The translations under genes and the position numbers were made by a program. Positions 1 through 11,065 of a DNA stretch of 64,000 nt are shown here, piece after piece. The notes under the pieces were generated by a model. That model was not told the origin of the DNA. It did not search any database and worked only from the letters and a program-made list of their open reading frames with translations. This stretch comes from Anastatus disparis (Eukaryota; Arthropoda; Insecta; Hymenoptera; Eupelmidae): the NCBI GenBank assembly GCA_017163975.1, contig JAFFSR010000344.1, forward strand, positions 1,364,001-1,428,000, written 5' to 3'. Each line of letters opens with the position of its first letter. Position 1 is the first letter of the stretch.

Positions 1-183
1 AAAATAACCGCTTCGATAGTACCATCCTTGTTTTAGTATCCTGCACACTCGGCGAAAGTGTGGCAGTTTCTATTGTTATCCCATCCTTTTTTCCACGGAA
101 CTTTGAGTATTTTGAAATTTAACATGCGACTCCCTATGTACGGCAACACTGTTGACTCCTCAAAAGTCCGGTTTCTTAAAAAT

Positions 184-257
184 ATATGCATATATATATA
201 TATGTATATATGTATATATATATATATATGTATCTATATATATATGTATGTATAAAT
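184..257. repeat. TA-rich microsatellite
   Basis: Imperfect (TA)n with interspersed TATG units, directly abutting the left end of the palindromic element at 258. A similar tract abuts its right end at 1477-1545, so the element sits inside, or carries, TA repeats. No coding content is supported; short frames here only read through the dinucleotide run. Confidence 0.9.
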
Positions 258-1476
258 ATATATGGGTCAATCCACGTTAAACGGATAATTGCTCTGTCCA
301 AAATTGTAGATCTAATAAATTTTCGTCTTACACTTTACTTTCTTTTGCAATGTGGCGATTTTGAAAAATCTAAAATGGCGGCTCTAATATGGCAACTCAA
401 ACCTAGAAATTTCATAAAAAATTTTCTAAAATTGATTTTAATTCATTCAAATCTGATTCTACATATATTTTTATATCAGAAATCAATTCAGCGCTCAATT
501 TATATGGTAATATGGTATTGCACTCGAGGTAAAAAAATTTTACAATATCATCTGAAGGTCATATCGAGAGACAATAGTTATTTATCGAATTAATCATTGA
601 TTAACGTTGATTAGTAAGGAAATGAAGATACTGATAGGTAGCTCGAGTCACTAAATCCAAATCTGATATCCGCTTAACCATACCAGGTCTCCATCAAGGT
701 CATTTGAAGGTCAAATCGCGAATATCTTTTATTATTCGATAAGATTAAGACACCTATAAGTTTTACGTGATGCTGGATCCGCATCCGGGGTCTGTTGGAG
801 TGTCAAACGACATAATTACAGAAAAATTCGTTTCAAACTGTGGTTTCTTTGAGAACAAAAATTTTCTGTTGGTCAATATTTAATTAATTTTTACGTCATT
901 ACGTTCTTTGACACTACAACAGACTCCGGATTCGGATTCAGCGACACGTAAGACTCGAAGGTGTCCTAATCTTATCGAATAATAAAAGGTATTCGCGATT
1001 TGACCTTCAAATGACCTTGATGGAGATCTGGTTGGGTTAAGCGGATATCAGATTTGGATTTAGTGACTCGAGCTACTTATCAGTATCTTCATTTCCTTAC
1101 TAATCAACGTTAATCAATGATTATTTCGAGAAATAACTTTTGTCTCTCGATATGACCTTCAGATGATATTGTAAAATTTTTTTACCCCGAGTGCAATACT
1201 ATATTCCCATATAAATTGAACGCTGAATTGATTTCTGATATAAAAAAATACGCATAATCACATTTGAATGAATTAAAATCAATTTTCGAAAATTTTTTAT
1301 GAAATCTCTAGGTTTGAGCCGTCATATTGAAGCCGCCATTTTGGATTTTTTTAAATCGCCACATTGCAAAAGGAAGTAGAGTGTAAGACGAAAATTTTGA
1401 GCCCATACACGATTTTTTTGGTGATTTACAATTTTGGACAGAGCCATTATCCGTTTGACGTGGATTGACCCATATA
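258..1476. mobile_element. Foldback (palindromic) element, about 1.2 kb
   Basis: The left end (TATATGGGTCAATCCACGT) is the reverse complement of the right end at about 1458-1476. The two halves pair along most of their length: the motif around 787-815 (GGGTCTGTTGGAGTGTCAAA) reappears inverted near 908-930. The centre is an AT-rich spacer at about 830-890. No transposase is present, so this is a non-autonomous foldback or MITE-type element. Short frames on both strands are mirror images of each other and are not genes. The superfamily is unknown; a TA target is possible but cannot be proved inside TA repeats. Confidence 0.8.
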
Positions 1477-1491
1477 CATATATATATATAC

Positions 1492-1530
<39 letters not shown>

Positions 1531-1545
1531 AATATATATATTGTA
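1477..1545. repeat. TA-rich microsatellite
   Basis: (TA)n with occasional C, the right-hand partner of the tract at 184-257 around the palindromic element. Confidence 0.9.
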
Positions 1546-1734
1546 TCAACGAAAAACCAATTGCATATATAAAAACTTTCCACATCGTTATTGTAAGTTT
1601 TTAAGCGTTTCGAATTCTTAAAATAGAATTTTCTTTCATCTGTGACGCAGTTGTAACGATTTCATGAAGTCACGGAAAATTTTAAAATGTTAGCTATTGT
1701 CTCCTGTTGACATATATTTTCTATAGTGTTTATA

Positions 1735-1842
1735 CGTTTGTGTACGCGTGTGTATGTGTGTGTACATGTTTGTACGTATTTGTACGTGTGTGTACGTGTT
1801 TGTACGTAAGTGCACGTATTTGTACGTGTTTGTACATGAATG
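1735..1842. repeat. GTGTGTAC-type minisatellite
   Basis: Irregular tandem units of 8 to 12 bases built from TTTGTACGTGTG and variants. The small frames across it on either strand are translations of the repeat, not genes. Confidence 0.8.
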
Positions 1843-1847
1843 TGCCC

Positions 1848-2155
1848 CTGGTGAAAAAAATCAGGTGACAAATCACCTGATTTCTCAGGTGATTTATCAT
1901 GCTAAGACATCATGTAACAATTCTTTTGGTTTTTATACGTTTGAAACCATGCTTAGTTAATTCAGAACAGTTTTTGAAAAATTTTGAAATTTTAGAACTT
2001 AGAAATTATTTCGTAAAATTAGTCAACATTTTTTCTAAGACCAAGTTATCTAACAAATTTTCCAAGTTCAAAATTTTCAAAAATTTTTAAAAATTTTCAA
2101 ATACTGTTCTGAATTGACTAAGCATGGTTTGGAACGTGTAAAAACCAAAAAACCT
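1848..2155. mobile_element. TIR of an ATCACCTGA foldback family, truncated copy
   Basis: The sequence from about 1848 starts with CCTGGTGAAAAAAATCAGG and includes a 26-base perfect hairpin (arms AAATCACCTGA and TCAGGTGATTT). The same terminus flanks the element at 40529-42334. An inverted partner starts near 2104 (TGACTAAGCATGGTTTGG) but lacks the terminal hairpin, so the copy is rearranged. The AT repeats that follow, to about 6.7 kb, may be its expanded interior. Noncoding. Confidence 0.6.
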
Positions 2156-2308
2156 GTAAATTTTAGAACTGTACAAATTGTTTCTAACTGCTTATAAATA
2201 TTTCCAAATGTTTATAATTAATTAAAATTGTTTATAACTGTTTAAAATAGTTTGAAAATGTTTGAATCAAGACATCGAAAGAATACTTATAGAAGAATTT
2301 TAAAGTTG
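2156..2308. other. TGTTTATAA-type AT-rich repeats, left part
   Basis: Short irregular units of the type TGTTTATAACTG. The same style resumes at 5142-5420 after the inserted element, indicating one repeat tract split by the insertion at 2309-5137. No genes. Confidence 0.6.
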
Positions 2309-2868
2309 TGTAACGTCCGGGATTCGAACGTTGGTAGTTAGCGTCGTTGCTTAGGAGTAAGGGCGAAAGGTTTCCCTTTTGCCTTGGTTATTCGACGAAA
2401 CGATTATCGGTTTTTCGTTATGCTTTCCTTTTCTTGCGCGGGCGTCAGTCAGTCGTGGTCAGAATGGTCAGAAAATGGAAGGATTTATTTAAGGATTGGA
2501 AACACTAGCGAATTCTTATGCTAGAGAACCCTAATTACTAGTGCCGTCGAGATTCTATCCAACTTGGCGAACCTCGGCGAGGAAAGGTGGGAATACACAA
2601 AAATAGTAAAATTTGTAAAATATTATTTAATAAAAATTAAGTAAAGAAAAATAAAAATAGTCAAAATTGAATGAAATGAATATTTTATTAAATTTAAGAA
2701 TTGAATTTATAAATAAATTAATTATAGAATAGCGAAATTGGAAATAGTAAAAATTGTTTAAGATTACTTATGAAAGATGTAAAATGTTAATAATTAGTTG
2801 ATAAAATAGTTTGAATAAAAATAATAAAATTGAATATATTAAAAGATAAAATAAGCTTGTGAACTTTA

Positions 2869-2930
<62 letters not shown>

Positions 2931-3066
2931 TAGTAAGATTAAAATAATAGAAATTAATTAAATTGTTTATAAAAATGTAAAAAGTTAAAAATTGGTTGAT
3001 AAAATAGTTTGAATAAAAATAATGAAATTGAATATATTAAAAGATAAAATAAGCTTGTGAAGTTTA

Positions 3067-3108
<42 letters not shown>

Positions 3109-5137
3109 TAGTAAGATTAAAATAATAGAAATTAATTAAATTGCTTATAAAAATGTAAAAAGTTAAAAATTGGTTGATAAAAACAAATTGAGTTACAATG
3201 GAAAAAAAATAAATAAATTTTTGAAAATGTTTGTAATATTAAAATTGATATTTATTAATTAGTAGAAAAACTTACTCTTCCTTTGGAGGTTTGAAGACTA
3301 GAGAGAGAGTTGGCTTCTTTTGAAAGTTTGAAAAGATGAGTACTAGTTGGCTTCCTTTGAAAGTTCGAAGACTATGAGTGCCGCTTGCTGCTTTGCCTTG
3401 GATAAAAATGCTTCTTTGAGTGTTCTTCCTTTGAGTGAGTAGTTGGTTGTATGAATGCTTGAGACTGAGTGAGTAGTTGGTTGTATGAATGCTTGAGACT
3501 GAGTGAGTGAGTGTCCTCCGGCCTTTTTCCTTTAACCTCTTTGGGAAAGCTGTCCCGCACAAATCAGAGGGCTGCATTTCCTTCCGGTTTTTCAGGGGGC
3601 GGGGCGGAAGTGTTCCGAAATATTACAAAAATTTGTCCTTAAACTTTGAAAAATGAAATTTTCCTATGAATTTTCTTGGTGAATTTTATTTCTCTCTCTC
3701 TCTTCTAGTAACTTCACCTCAAGGAAGAGTATACATTATTTGTATACGCACGCTATGAAAATAGAATCTTAACTTATTTATAATAAAAAGGTGATTAAAC
3801 TAATAGGTTATGGTAACAAAAAAAATTAAAAGAATTGATAATAATAGAAAAAAAAAATTATTAATATTAATAAAATGCTAATGCGCAAAAGTTAATAATA
3901 AAAAGAAAGAAAAAATGATAGTTTTTAACAATGAACGCTAGAGTATAAAAACTTATAATATAATTTTAACTAATAATAATAAGAGAGAAGAAAAATGGTT
4001 GAACTAACTTAAAAACTAAATTGTAATTATAATAACAAAAGAAAAATGTTTAATAAATCGTATGGCATAGTTGTATTTATAATAGTTAGGCTAAAAATTT
4101 ATGTATAATTAATTATTAATATTTTATAACAAATGTTAATTGCTGTATGGAAAATATTATATGTACGTATATATGTACATGCGTATATGTTTCTCTTTTT
4201 TTTAAGAAATATTGTATTTTTTTAAACAATTTATTGTAGAAAGGATTCTAATTAAAAAAAAATTTGTTTGAATAATTGAATTATTAAAACGTATAAACAT
4301 GCATATATACGCGCATATGTACAAAAATTATAAAAGGAAATTTTATATAATATTATTATTTTGTAATTTTTAAAAGATAATTATTGCAATAATTCCTTGA
4401 TGTAATGAATCTTATAAACTAATGGTTTAATTAAAATTATGCGTGTGAAATTTTGTTTTTAAACAACTTATTATTAAGAATAAACGCTATATAAAAAAAG
4501 GTATTTTATCATTAGTTATCAGATTAATTTACTTTCGATAACCCCTGAAAGTACTCTGATTATTATTAAAGGAATAATAATAAAAGTATATTTAACAATT
4601 AATAAATATTTAAAATAAAATATTGAAAGTGTAGAAATTTTATTTGTGAAAGTGGAATTTTCCAGAGGCTATTGAAAATTTTCCCTGGCGACAGTTTTTA
4701 TGGCCTGTCGAGACAATTTTTATTACGGTCGTCTGGACGTACAGGGCCTTATTTATTTTTCGGCTAACACGTGTTGTACCTATGTATAAAATATTCTTTC
4801 TATTTTGACGAAATATAGAAAAAAAAATGGTCAAAAAGAAATAACACTCGTATAGGCCTGTTTGCTTTAGATAAAAAAAATTATTTTAGGGTATATTATG
4901 AAAAGTACTTTAGTGAAACTTAAGCTCTGTCTATTTTAAAGAAAAGAAACAAGAGGAACATTATTTCACTAAACATTTTCATTTTGGTTATTAACACTAT
5001 TCTTAATTATAAATCTTTAAGATTCTTATATGTAAAAAGAGACACAAAAAGAAGAAAAAAAATTAGTAAAATAGAAAAATTATTAATAAGAAAAAAAATT
5101 AATTGTAAAAAGAAAATTAATTAAGCGTGACGTTACA
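2309..5137. mobile_element. Solo-LTR-like element, 2.8 kb, TGTAACGTC...GACGTTACA
   Basis: It begins TGTAACGTC and ends GACGTTACA, short perfect inverted termini with the TG...CA ends of an LTR. It is bordered by GTTG on both sides (2305-2308 and 5138-5141), a 4-bp target duplication. There is no gag, pol or second LTR, so a solo LTR or a non-autonomous retroelement is most likely. Inside are a 198-bp tandem duplication with TA runs, a 34-bp direct repeat at 3433-3500, and otherwise AT-rich noncoding sequence. Minus-strand frames at 3272-3577 read through the 34-bp repeat and are not supported as genes. Confidence 0.6.
2792..3195. repeat. 198-bp tandem duplication with internal TA runs
   Basis: The unit starting TTGATAAAATAGTTTGAAT at about 2798 recurs at about 2996 and begins a third time near 3170. 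Each unit holds a (TA)n run (2880-2922 and 3075-3101) of different length, so the duplication predates microsatellite length change. Confidence 0.8.
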
Positions 5138-5141
5138 GTTG

Positions 5142-5639
5142 TGTAAAATTGTTCATATCTGTATGAAACTATTTTAAACAATCACATACAATTATAAATT
5201 AAATCATACAAATAAAAACAGTTTAACATATTTAAATTTTTTCTAAAAATTTATAGAATATTTTTGGGATTGTATAGAACTTTTTATAAATGTTTATAAC
5301 GGTTTATAATTGTTCGAAACTGCGTATAAATGCCTATAGCTAATATACGTGTTTCAACTCAGACATCTTTAAATAGTTATAAACAGTTTCAAACAGTTAT
5401 AAACCATTTCGTGCAATATTCATTTCCACTAGGGAATAAACAAATGTATAAATCAATTCAAATACTGTAGAATTAATAATTAAGCTAAATAAATTTTTTT
5501 TACATATTCAAAAATATTTTATATGCAAAGGAATAATGTAGAATTTGAAACCTTGGAATAGTAACTTGGAAAAAAGTTATTTTGTAAAATGAATATAAAT
5601 GAAAAATAATTAATTAATTTTTTATAACATATATAATTT
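5142..5639. other. AT-rich sequence, TGTTTATAA-type repeats, no gene
   Basis: It continues the repeat style of 2156-2308 (units such as GTTTATAACGG and TTATAAACAGTTTCAAAC) to about 5420, then unstructured AT-rich sequence. No supported reading frame. Confidence 0.5.
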
Positions 5640-6720
5640 GATAATTATAAATCAATATTTTAAGAAATACTTCTGTGGGATTACAGAAATTTCTCATGTG
5701 CAACATAGCCATTGAAAAGTCGCAGAAATATTTCCATTGAAAATATATTTTGAGAAACATTACTGTTTGAGTTTAGAGATATAACAACTATAAAATTATA
5801 TTGAAAGGTAAAAATAATATTTCACATAAAATACAAATTTCATATATTTTAAGAAACATTTCGGTTAGATTATAGAAATGTTACTGATGAAATATCGAAT
5901 CTGGAGGGTGAAAGCAATGTTTCAAATGAAAAACCTACTTTACATATTTCATATGAAACACGCATTTTATATATTTTCTGGAATATTCCAATTGAAAAAC
6001 TCATTTTATATATTTTTAGAAACATTTCTGTTTGAGTTTAGAGATATAACGGCTATGAGATCATAACTGAAAAGTAACAGTAACATTTCATATGAAACAT
6101 GTATTTCATATATTTTAAAAAATATTCTGATTAGATTATAGAAATGTCACTGATGAACTATCACATCTGAAAGGCAATAGAAATGTTTCAAATGAAACTT
6201 TCATTTTATATATCTTCAGAAATATTTCTGTTAAATTTTAGAAATATTACTGTTGCAAGATCACATGTGAAAAGTCACACAAATATTTCTGACAAAACAC
6301 ACATTTCATATATTTTAAGAAACGTTTCCGTTAGATTCAAGAAATTTAACTGTCGCAAGATCTCATTTGAAAGGTTACTGAAATATTTCCAATGAAATAT
6401 TCACTTTGTATATTTTTAGATACATTTCTGTTAGTTTGTAGAAATGTTATTGCTGCAAGATGGCACCTGAAAGGTCAAAGAAATATGTCAATGATACACT
6501 TATTTTATATATTTTAAGAATGATTCCTGTCAGGTTACAGAAATTTCCCAGATGTAAAATAACTTTTGAAATGTTGCTGAAAGATTTCATAAGAAAGATC
6601 CGTTTTATCTATTTTTCGAAATGTATCTGTAAGATTTCAGAAATATGACGTCTGTAAGGTTTCAATGGGAATAGTTCATAAATGTTTCTGAAACGTTTCT
6701 AGTGTGATGTTTTGGCTGAG
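5640..6720. repeat. Diverged satellite, about 103-bp period
   Basis: A block with the order AGAAACATTTCTGTTAGATT, then AGAAATGTTACTG, then TTTCATATATTTTAAG recurs at about 5855, 6014, 6117, 6220, 6317, 6420, 6520 and 6620. From 6014 on, the spacing is close to 103 bp. Units are diverged by substitutions and one local insertion. Short plus-strand frames across it (5878-6066, 6183-6395, 6460-6648) are repeat translations, not genes. Confidence 0.7.
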
Positions 6721-7533
6721 AGACATGAGGAATTTTCTGCAATATTACACAAAATTCTAATCTTCCAGAAAGATGACATGCCGACTGGGATTCTAGACAG
6801 TCTGCTCGAGGTAACATACGTCTTGGTATGGGTTCACCTATAACAGAGATGTTAAAAATAATTGTTACAGATCTTTAATAAATCGTTTGTTGAGACAAGT
6901 ATGGCGATATCCCACATATATTTTAAGAAAGGTATATCTTGTTTTTAATTCAAGAAAGGTGATAATGTAATTTGCTGTTATAGATAAGTGATATCTGTTG
7001 TGGTTGAAAAAAGTGATATCTTCATGTGTAATTTTTTGCTTGATATTGTACGTTGTCATTATTAGTAAGACTTGTGTTACTTATATTTTTAATTCAATCA
7101 CTGTTTAATAATAGAATCGGGTTAATTTGAAAATTAAGTATAAAAATAGAAAAAAAATCTTGCTGAAAGTGAAAGTATGAAGTAACAATTAAAAAAATTA
7201 TTCTCTAAAATATCTCTTCTCTTTGACCACACATAACATACCACCTTCTTTGTCCACTTATCATCTTTTTCCCAATCTAAAACGAGATATCACCTTGTTC
7301 AGCAAAAAATATCTCATTTTTATTTTAAAATAACAAAATTTTATTAAATTACAAAAATTTATTGTTAAAAATATTATACATATTGAAATCTATCTGATTA
7401 TAAAATTTTATTAGACGTATATTTGAATTTAATTTTTTTTTTTTAAAAAGCATGTTTAATATATGGCTTTGATTTTTAAGTTGTAAGTAAATAAAAATAT
7501 ATTAATGAGTTGAAAATTACAAAATTAATATAC
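6721..7533. other. No gene seen
   Basis: AT-rich. A local cluster at about 6925-7025 has short inverted motifs of the GTGATATC/GATATCAC type. Nothing coding is supported. Confidence 0.5.
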
Positions 7534-7700
7534 CTCTTATAAAACATATTACTGGATCAACAGCTGCCAAAACGCTATTCAGGTCAAAAAATGTTGTAGT
7601 TATCACTCCTCCATTTCTTTCTATAGCTGCTATGATCGTCTCTGAAGTCTACTGTACTTCAATATTAAATTTTGCACGAAATATATCTGCTCCCTATCAT
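7534..7700 (-). pseudogene. mRpL15 (mitochondrial ribosomal protein uL15m) exon fragment, broken
   Basis: Read on the minus strand from about 7697, the frame gives GADIFRAKFNIEVQ, a stop, then TSETIIAAIERNGGVITTTF and about 20 more residues ending near FIRG. I recognise this from memory as the conserved central segment of mitochondrial ribosomal protein L15, a structural protein of the large mitoribosomal subunit. It starts just after a splice-acceptor-like TTATGATAG, so it looks like a genomic exon rather than a retrocopy. The in-frame TAG and loss of the rest of the gene make it a fossil. It lies about 60 bases beyond a CCT8 fragment on the same strand. Confidence 0.7.
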
Positions 7701-7757
7701 AAAATGATAAAATTATAATTAGATATGCATTGATCAGACTTGTTAGTTTTGATTTAA

Positions 7758-8032
7758 CATTGCCAGTTATATTTATTAATATTTAGACAGAGCAGTTGCT
7801 CCAAAGGCGTCTTATGTAAAATTTACTGGGTAAGCGTACAGCCATCATATTTCAGCAATTGCCTTAATCTGTGATTCTAATAAAGATTCTTAACCTCTAC
7901 AGAAGTTCATTAATTCATCAGCAGATTTTATAAGTACTGTTTCTTTAGTTTCCGTTTAAGTAATGTTAAAAGTACAAGTAGAAACAGCAATTTTAGCATT
8001 TACAACTTTTTCAATTCTTGTGCAATTCTGCT
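7758..8032 (-). pseudogene. CCT8 (TCP-1 theta chaperonin) fragment, minus strand, broken
   Basis: The minus-strand frame from about 8030 reads KVVNAKIAVSTCTFNIT, a stop, TETKETVLIKSADELMNFC, RG, a stop, ESLLESQIKAIAEI. A stretch matching GATALSKY follows a further stop and a gap. This order is characteristic of the apical-domain region of the theta subunit of the cytosolic chaperonin CCT/TRiC (recognised from memory). At least two stops fall where the family has charged or polar residues, and a run of about 20 residues is missing before the GATAL piece. No introns are visible here. A neighbouring piece at 8107-8290 has the opposite orientation. Confidence 0.75.
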
Positions 8033-8106
8033 GCAATTTCTCTGCCCGTCAGCCAAACTTTAGCAGATCTTAACTAACATGCTTTCCATTTCAACTTTAT
8101 TTCAGC

Positions 8107-8290
8107 GCTAAGATGATTGCATCTGGCTCTAAGCATCATAATTACGTTAGACTTGCGCAAGCTTTAGTGCACTTACAAGAGAATTTCCAACTGCACTGGG
8201 ACTTCCAGCAGAATTACGACGAAATTGAATTCGAGCATGTACGTCAGACACCAAGCCGCAGAATTAGATTGTCTTGTGCAATTAAGCGTG
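8107..8290 (+). pseudogene. Probable second CCT8 fragment, plus strand
   Basis: The plus-strand frame from about 8107 begins AKMIASGSK and continues NYVRLAQALVHLQENF. After a frame change, pieces resembling GLPAE and ACxxxxxxxxxxIVLC follow. These are in the right order for the more N-terminal part of CCT8, upstream of the segment found inverted at 7758-8032. The two pieces therefore appear to be head to head, as after an inversion. The match is weaker than for the minus-strand piece, and a chance resemblance is possible. Confidence 0.4.
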
Positions 8291-8304
8291 CTTAATCTGA
8301 ATTT

Positions 8305-9015
8305 ACCAGTTACTTTCTCTGTAACTGGTGCAAGTATTCTCAATCACTTGACCATTTCAAAAGAAAAAACCATTACCTTATTTACAACTCTGGTAACTGG
8401 TAAATAGTCGAATCACACGCAGTAAGCGGTAGGGTAAACTATAAATGATTCAACCAGTTTGCAGTTACCACGTGGGTAAATGGTAAATGGTCGGAGCAGT
8501 TATAGAGCAACTGGTAAATGGTTGGACCAGTTAGCAGTTACTGGGTGAGTAACTGGTAAATGGTCTGATCAGTTCCCAGTTACAGAGCAAGTAACTGGTA
8601 AATTGTCTGATCAGTTCCCAGTTACAGAGCAAGTAACTGATAAATGGTCCGAATATTTTCAGTTAGTAGTAACTGCTAGCTGGTCCAACGATTTCCAGTT
8701 ACTCACCCAGTAACTACCAACTGTTCCGACCATTTACCAGTTACTAACCCAGTAACTACCAACTGATTCGGCCATTTCAAGTAACTTATCTAGTAACTAC
8801 CAACTGGTCCGACCATTTACCAATTACTCACCCAGTAACTGGTAAATGGTCCGACCATTTGAAGTTACGCATCTAATAACCACCAACTGGTTCGACCATT
8901 TGAAGTTACTCATCTAGTAACTAACAACTGGTCCGATCATTTACCAGTTACTCACCCAGTAACTACTGACTGGTCCGACCATTTACCAGTTGCTTACTTG
9001 GTAACTGGAAATACT
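8305..9015. repeat. Minisatellite arranged as an inverted pair (GGTAACTGGTAAATGG family)
   Basis: From about 8305 to 8660, units of GTAACTGGTAAATGGTCGG run in one direction. From about 8690 to 9015 the reverse complement runs (CCGACCATTTACCAGTTAC with ACTCACCCAGTAACTACC). The period is about 60 bases and the units contain the short palindrome CAGTTACTGGGTGAGTAACTG. The whole tract could fold into one long imperfect hairpin with its turn near 8670. Noncoding. Confidence 0.8.
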
Positions 9016-10009
9016 CACAACCCTGGCTGGAAATAATGTTGTTAATACAGCCAACAATTAATATTACTGATTTTCACATAAACTCATATACCATAAACTT
9101 ATATTTCATGAACCTATAAACGATAAATTCATGTTAGGAATGCTAACAAGTTGGCTAATATTTTTAACATACCGTTTTTTTTTTTAAATTGAATGAACAT
9201 AATTAAATTTAATCAAACATTTAATGATTTAATTAATCATCATATTTTATATAAAATAATTAAAAAGAGATAAAGAAACCTTCTAATAATCTTTCGGTCA
9301 TTTTGCTCATAAAACAATTTAGAAACCGATGGGAAAACCTACTGGGGAAACCACTATAAAAAAAGCGCACTATTTTACTTACCTCTTGGGTAGTGTGGAA
9401 AATTAAAAAATTATTTATAGGAATCAATATCGAGAGAAGCGAGCAGGGGGATACCCCCCCCCATCCCTAGATGAACTCACAAATTAATTAAATAATACAA
9501 AGATTATTCATCTCTTCCCTTAAGAAATTAAAGAAAAATGGAGAAAATAAACACAAAGTAGGTAAAAATGATTAAATAATATTTATTTATGAATATATAA
9601 AAAATTATATATAAATTTATTATCAAATTTGATACATCATGATGTTTATTTTAAGTTTTAGGATTTGTAGGATTATTTATTTATAATTCCTTTTTATTAT
9701 CCTTTTACTTTTTTTACGTTTTTTAAGATTCTTAGAAATTATGGGGGGTTGGCGAGTGAAGCGAGCAGGGGGTACCCACCCCCCCGCAATATATATATAT
9801 ATATATATATCTCCCAATAACATCACCTTTTTATGGGTTATAAAATCACTACTTTTCATGGGTTAATGGGTTATAAAATCACGGGACCTACGATGGAGAG
9901 GATGACGTCATTCATTTTCCCATATTCTAAAATCTTCCCCAAACTGCCATATATTAGTGTTAATTAAAAGTTAATTGATGATCAAAAGTTATTCCAAAAA
10001 AGGTTGTTT
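9016..10009. other. No gene seen; repeated GAAGCGAGCAGGGGG motif
   Basis: AT-rich noncoding sequence. A motif GAAGCGAGCAGGGGG followed by TACC and a C-run occurs at about 9436-9463 and 9760-9786 in the same orientation, suggesting a 320-bp duplication or the ends of a small element. An (AT)n run lies at 9787-9811. The minus-strand frame at 9677-9859 reads through this repeat and is rejected. Confidence 0.5.
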
Positions 10010-10590
10010 CGCTTGATTTTATGATTTCCTTGATTATTTTTATATTTGTGTTGTCTGGTGATATTTTTTTTGCTATTAAAATAAATAAATACGGTTTTAT
10101 CAACAGCTATATCTAAGCCTAAATAACAAAATCTGTTCATAATAATTTTTATCGAATTTTTTAGAATTTTTTACACGTACAAAGAGGTATAGTTTTTTTA
10201 AAGATAGCTAAATCATCAGTAAATTGCGAAATAGAAATGCTTTTTGGAATACTATTTGTTATATTAGAAATGTATATACTAAATAACAAGGGGCTCAATA
10301 CGCCTCCTTAAAGAACACCTTTATGTACTTTCAATCGCCCATACCCTTCAATATCAGTATTGATATATCTTTCATGTGTTAAAAATTTAATGAATCTAAT
10401 TATGCTGAGTGAACAGTAAATTTTAGCTAGTGTATCCAATAGAATGTCTATATTTACATAATTGAAGGCCTCTGATACGTCCAAAAAAGCAGCAAGTGAT
10501 TCTTGTTTATTTTTAAATGCTTGATATCCTTGAAGAATGAGCCCTGGTTGAAATGTCCGCAAAAGTTCTGAAAGAATCAGATTTTCTGAA
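10010..10590 (-). pseudogene. Reverse transcriptase core of a non-LTR retrotransposon, broken
   Basis: The minus-strand frame 10562-10308 contains AAFLDVSEAFNYVNIDILL, the RT motif with the first catalytic aspartate, and ends at KVHKGVL. After a stop the same region continues GGVLSPLLFSIYISNI, then SQFTDDLAIF, the FxDD catalytic box. This is the palm of a non-LTR (Jockey/I-superfamily type) RT. Together with RT N-terminal motifs at 16.1-16.4 kb and endonuclease and ORF1 pieces at 35-40 kb on the same strand, it looks like the 3' part of one element split by later insertions. Stops and lost flanks make it inactive. Confidence 0.75.
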
Positions 10591-10757
10591 AGACGGATTT
10601 TTTTCCCGATCCTTTCCGATCAATAAAAGATACTTGTGAACTATTTTGGAATAAATATTGACAAAAGTTTGAACCTTTTTAAATCGTTTCGACATTAGAA
10701 TTTCAATTATGAGCCTTTAATCATAAAATAAACAAGAGTCTATTATATTCAACTATA
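10591..10757. other. Short spacer between RT relic and SINE, no gene
   Basis: AT-rich. It contains a CTGAAAGAATCAGATTTTCTG inverted motif that resembles sequence near 16067-16085, on the other side of the presumed insertion in the non-LTR element. Confidence 0.3.
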
Positions 10758-11065
10758 TAGAGCGCGGTGGCATAGTGGATAGAGCTCTTGCCTACAACGC
10801 GGAGGGCATGGGTTCGAATCCTGGCCGGGTACCTCTAACTTTTTTTTCGAAAGAAAATTAGTGTATGTGCCATTTATATCGCGACTCTTGAAAAATCTGA
10901 CCTCATTGGGTATTGGTTGATTGTTGGTCACAAAAGTGGCTGACCATCCATCGATAGTCAAAGTTTTCGGTATGGTGGGTCTGACAGTCTAGCCTGATGT
11001 AATGTGTTAAAAGAGTACCGGGCTGGACTCCCTCGACTTCACCATATAAAAAAGGTTAATCATAT
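10758..11065 (+). mobile_element. tRNA-derived SINE-like element
   Basis: A pol III promoter is visible: A box TGGCATAGTGG at 10768-10778 and B box GGTTCGAATCC at 10811-10821, spaced as in a tRNA. A cloverleaf can be drawn with anticodon loop CTACAAC, but the acceptor and D stems have mismatches, so this is a degenerate tRNA head rather than a working tRNA gene. A tRNA-unrelated body of about 200 bases follows and ends near an A-rich AATAT tract. The tRNA-Cys-like head plus body is the layout of a SINE. Boundaries are approximate. Confidence 0.55.

Noticed and set aside
186..593. Protein-coding gene in the left palindrome
   Set aside because: Mirror-image frames occur in the other arm and the start lies in a TA microsatellite.
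3272..3577. Small gene in the solo-LTR-like element
   Set aside because: The frame is largely a translation of a 34-bp tandem repeat, with no supporting motif.
5640..6720. CRISPR-like array
   Set aside because: Units are diverged and lack identical short repeats with unique spacers. The organism is eukaryotic and this is an ordinary satellite.
10761..10832. A functional tRNA gene
   Set aside because: A and B boxes are good, but the acceptor and D stems have mismatches and an unrelated body follows, so a SINE head fits better.
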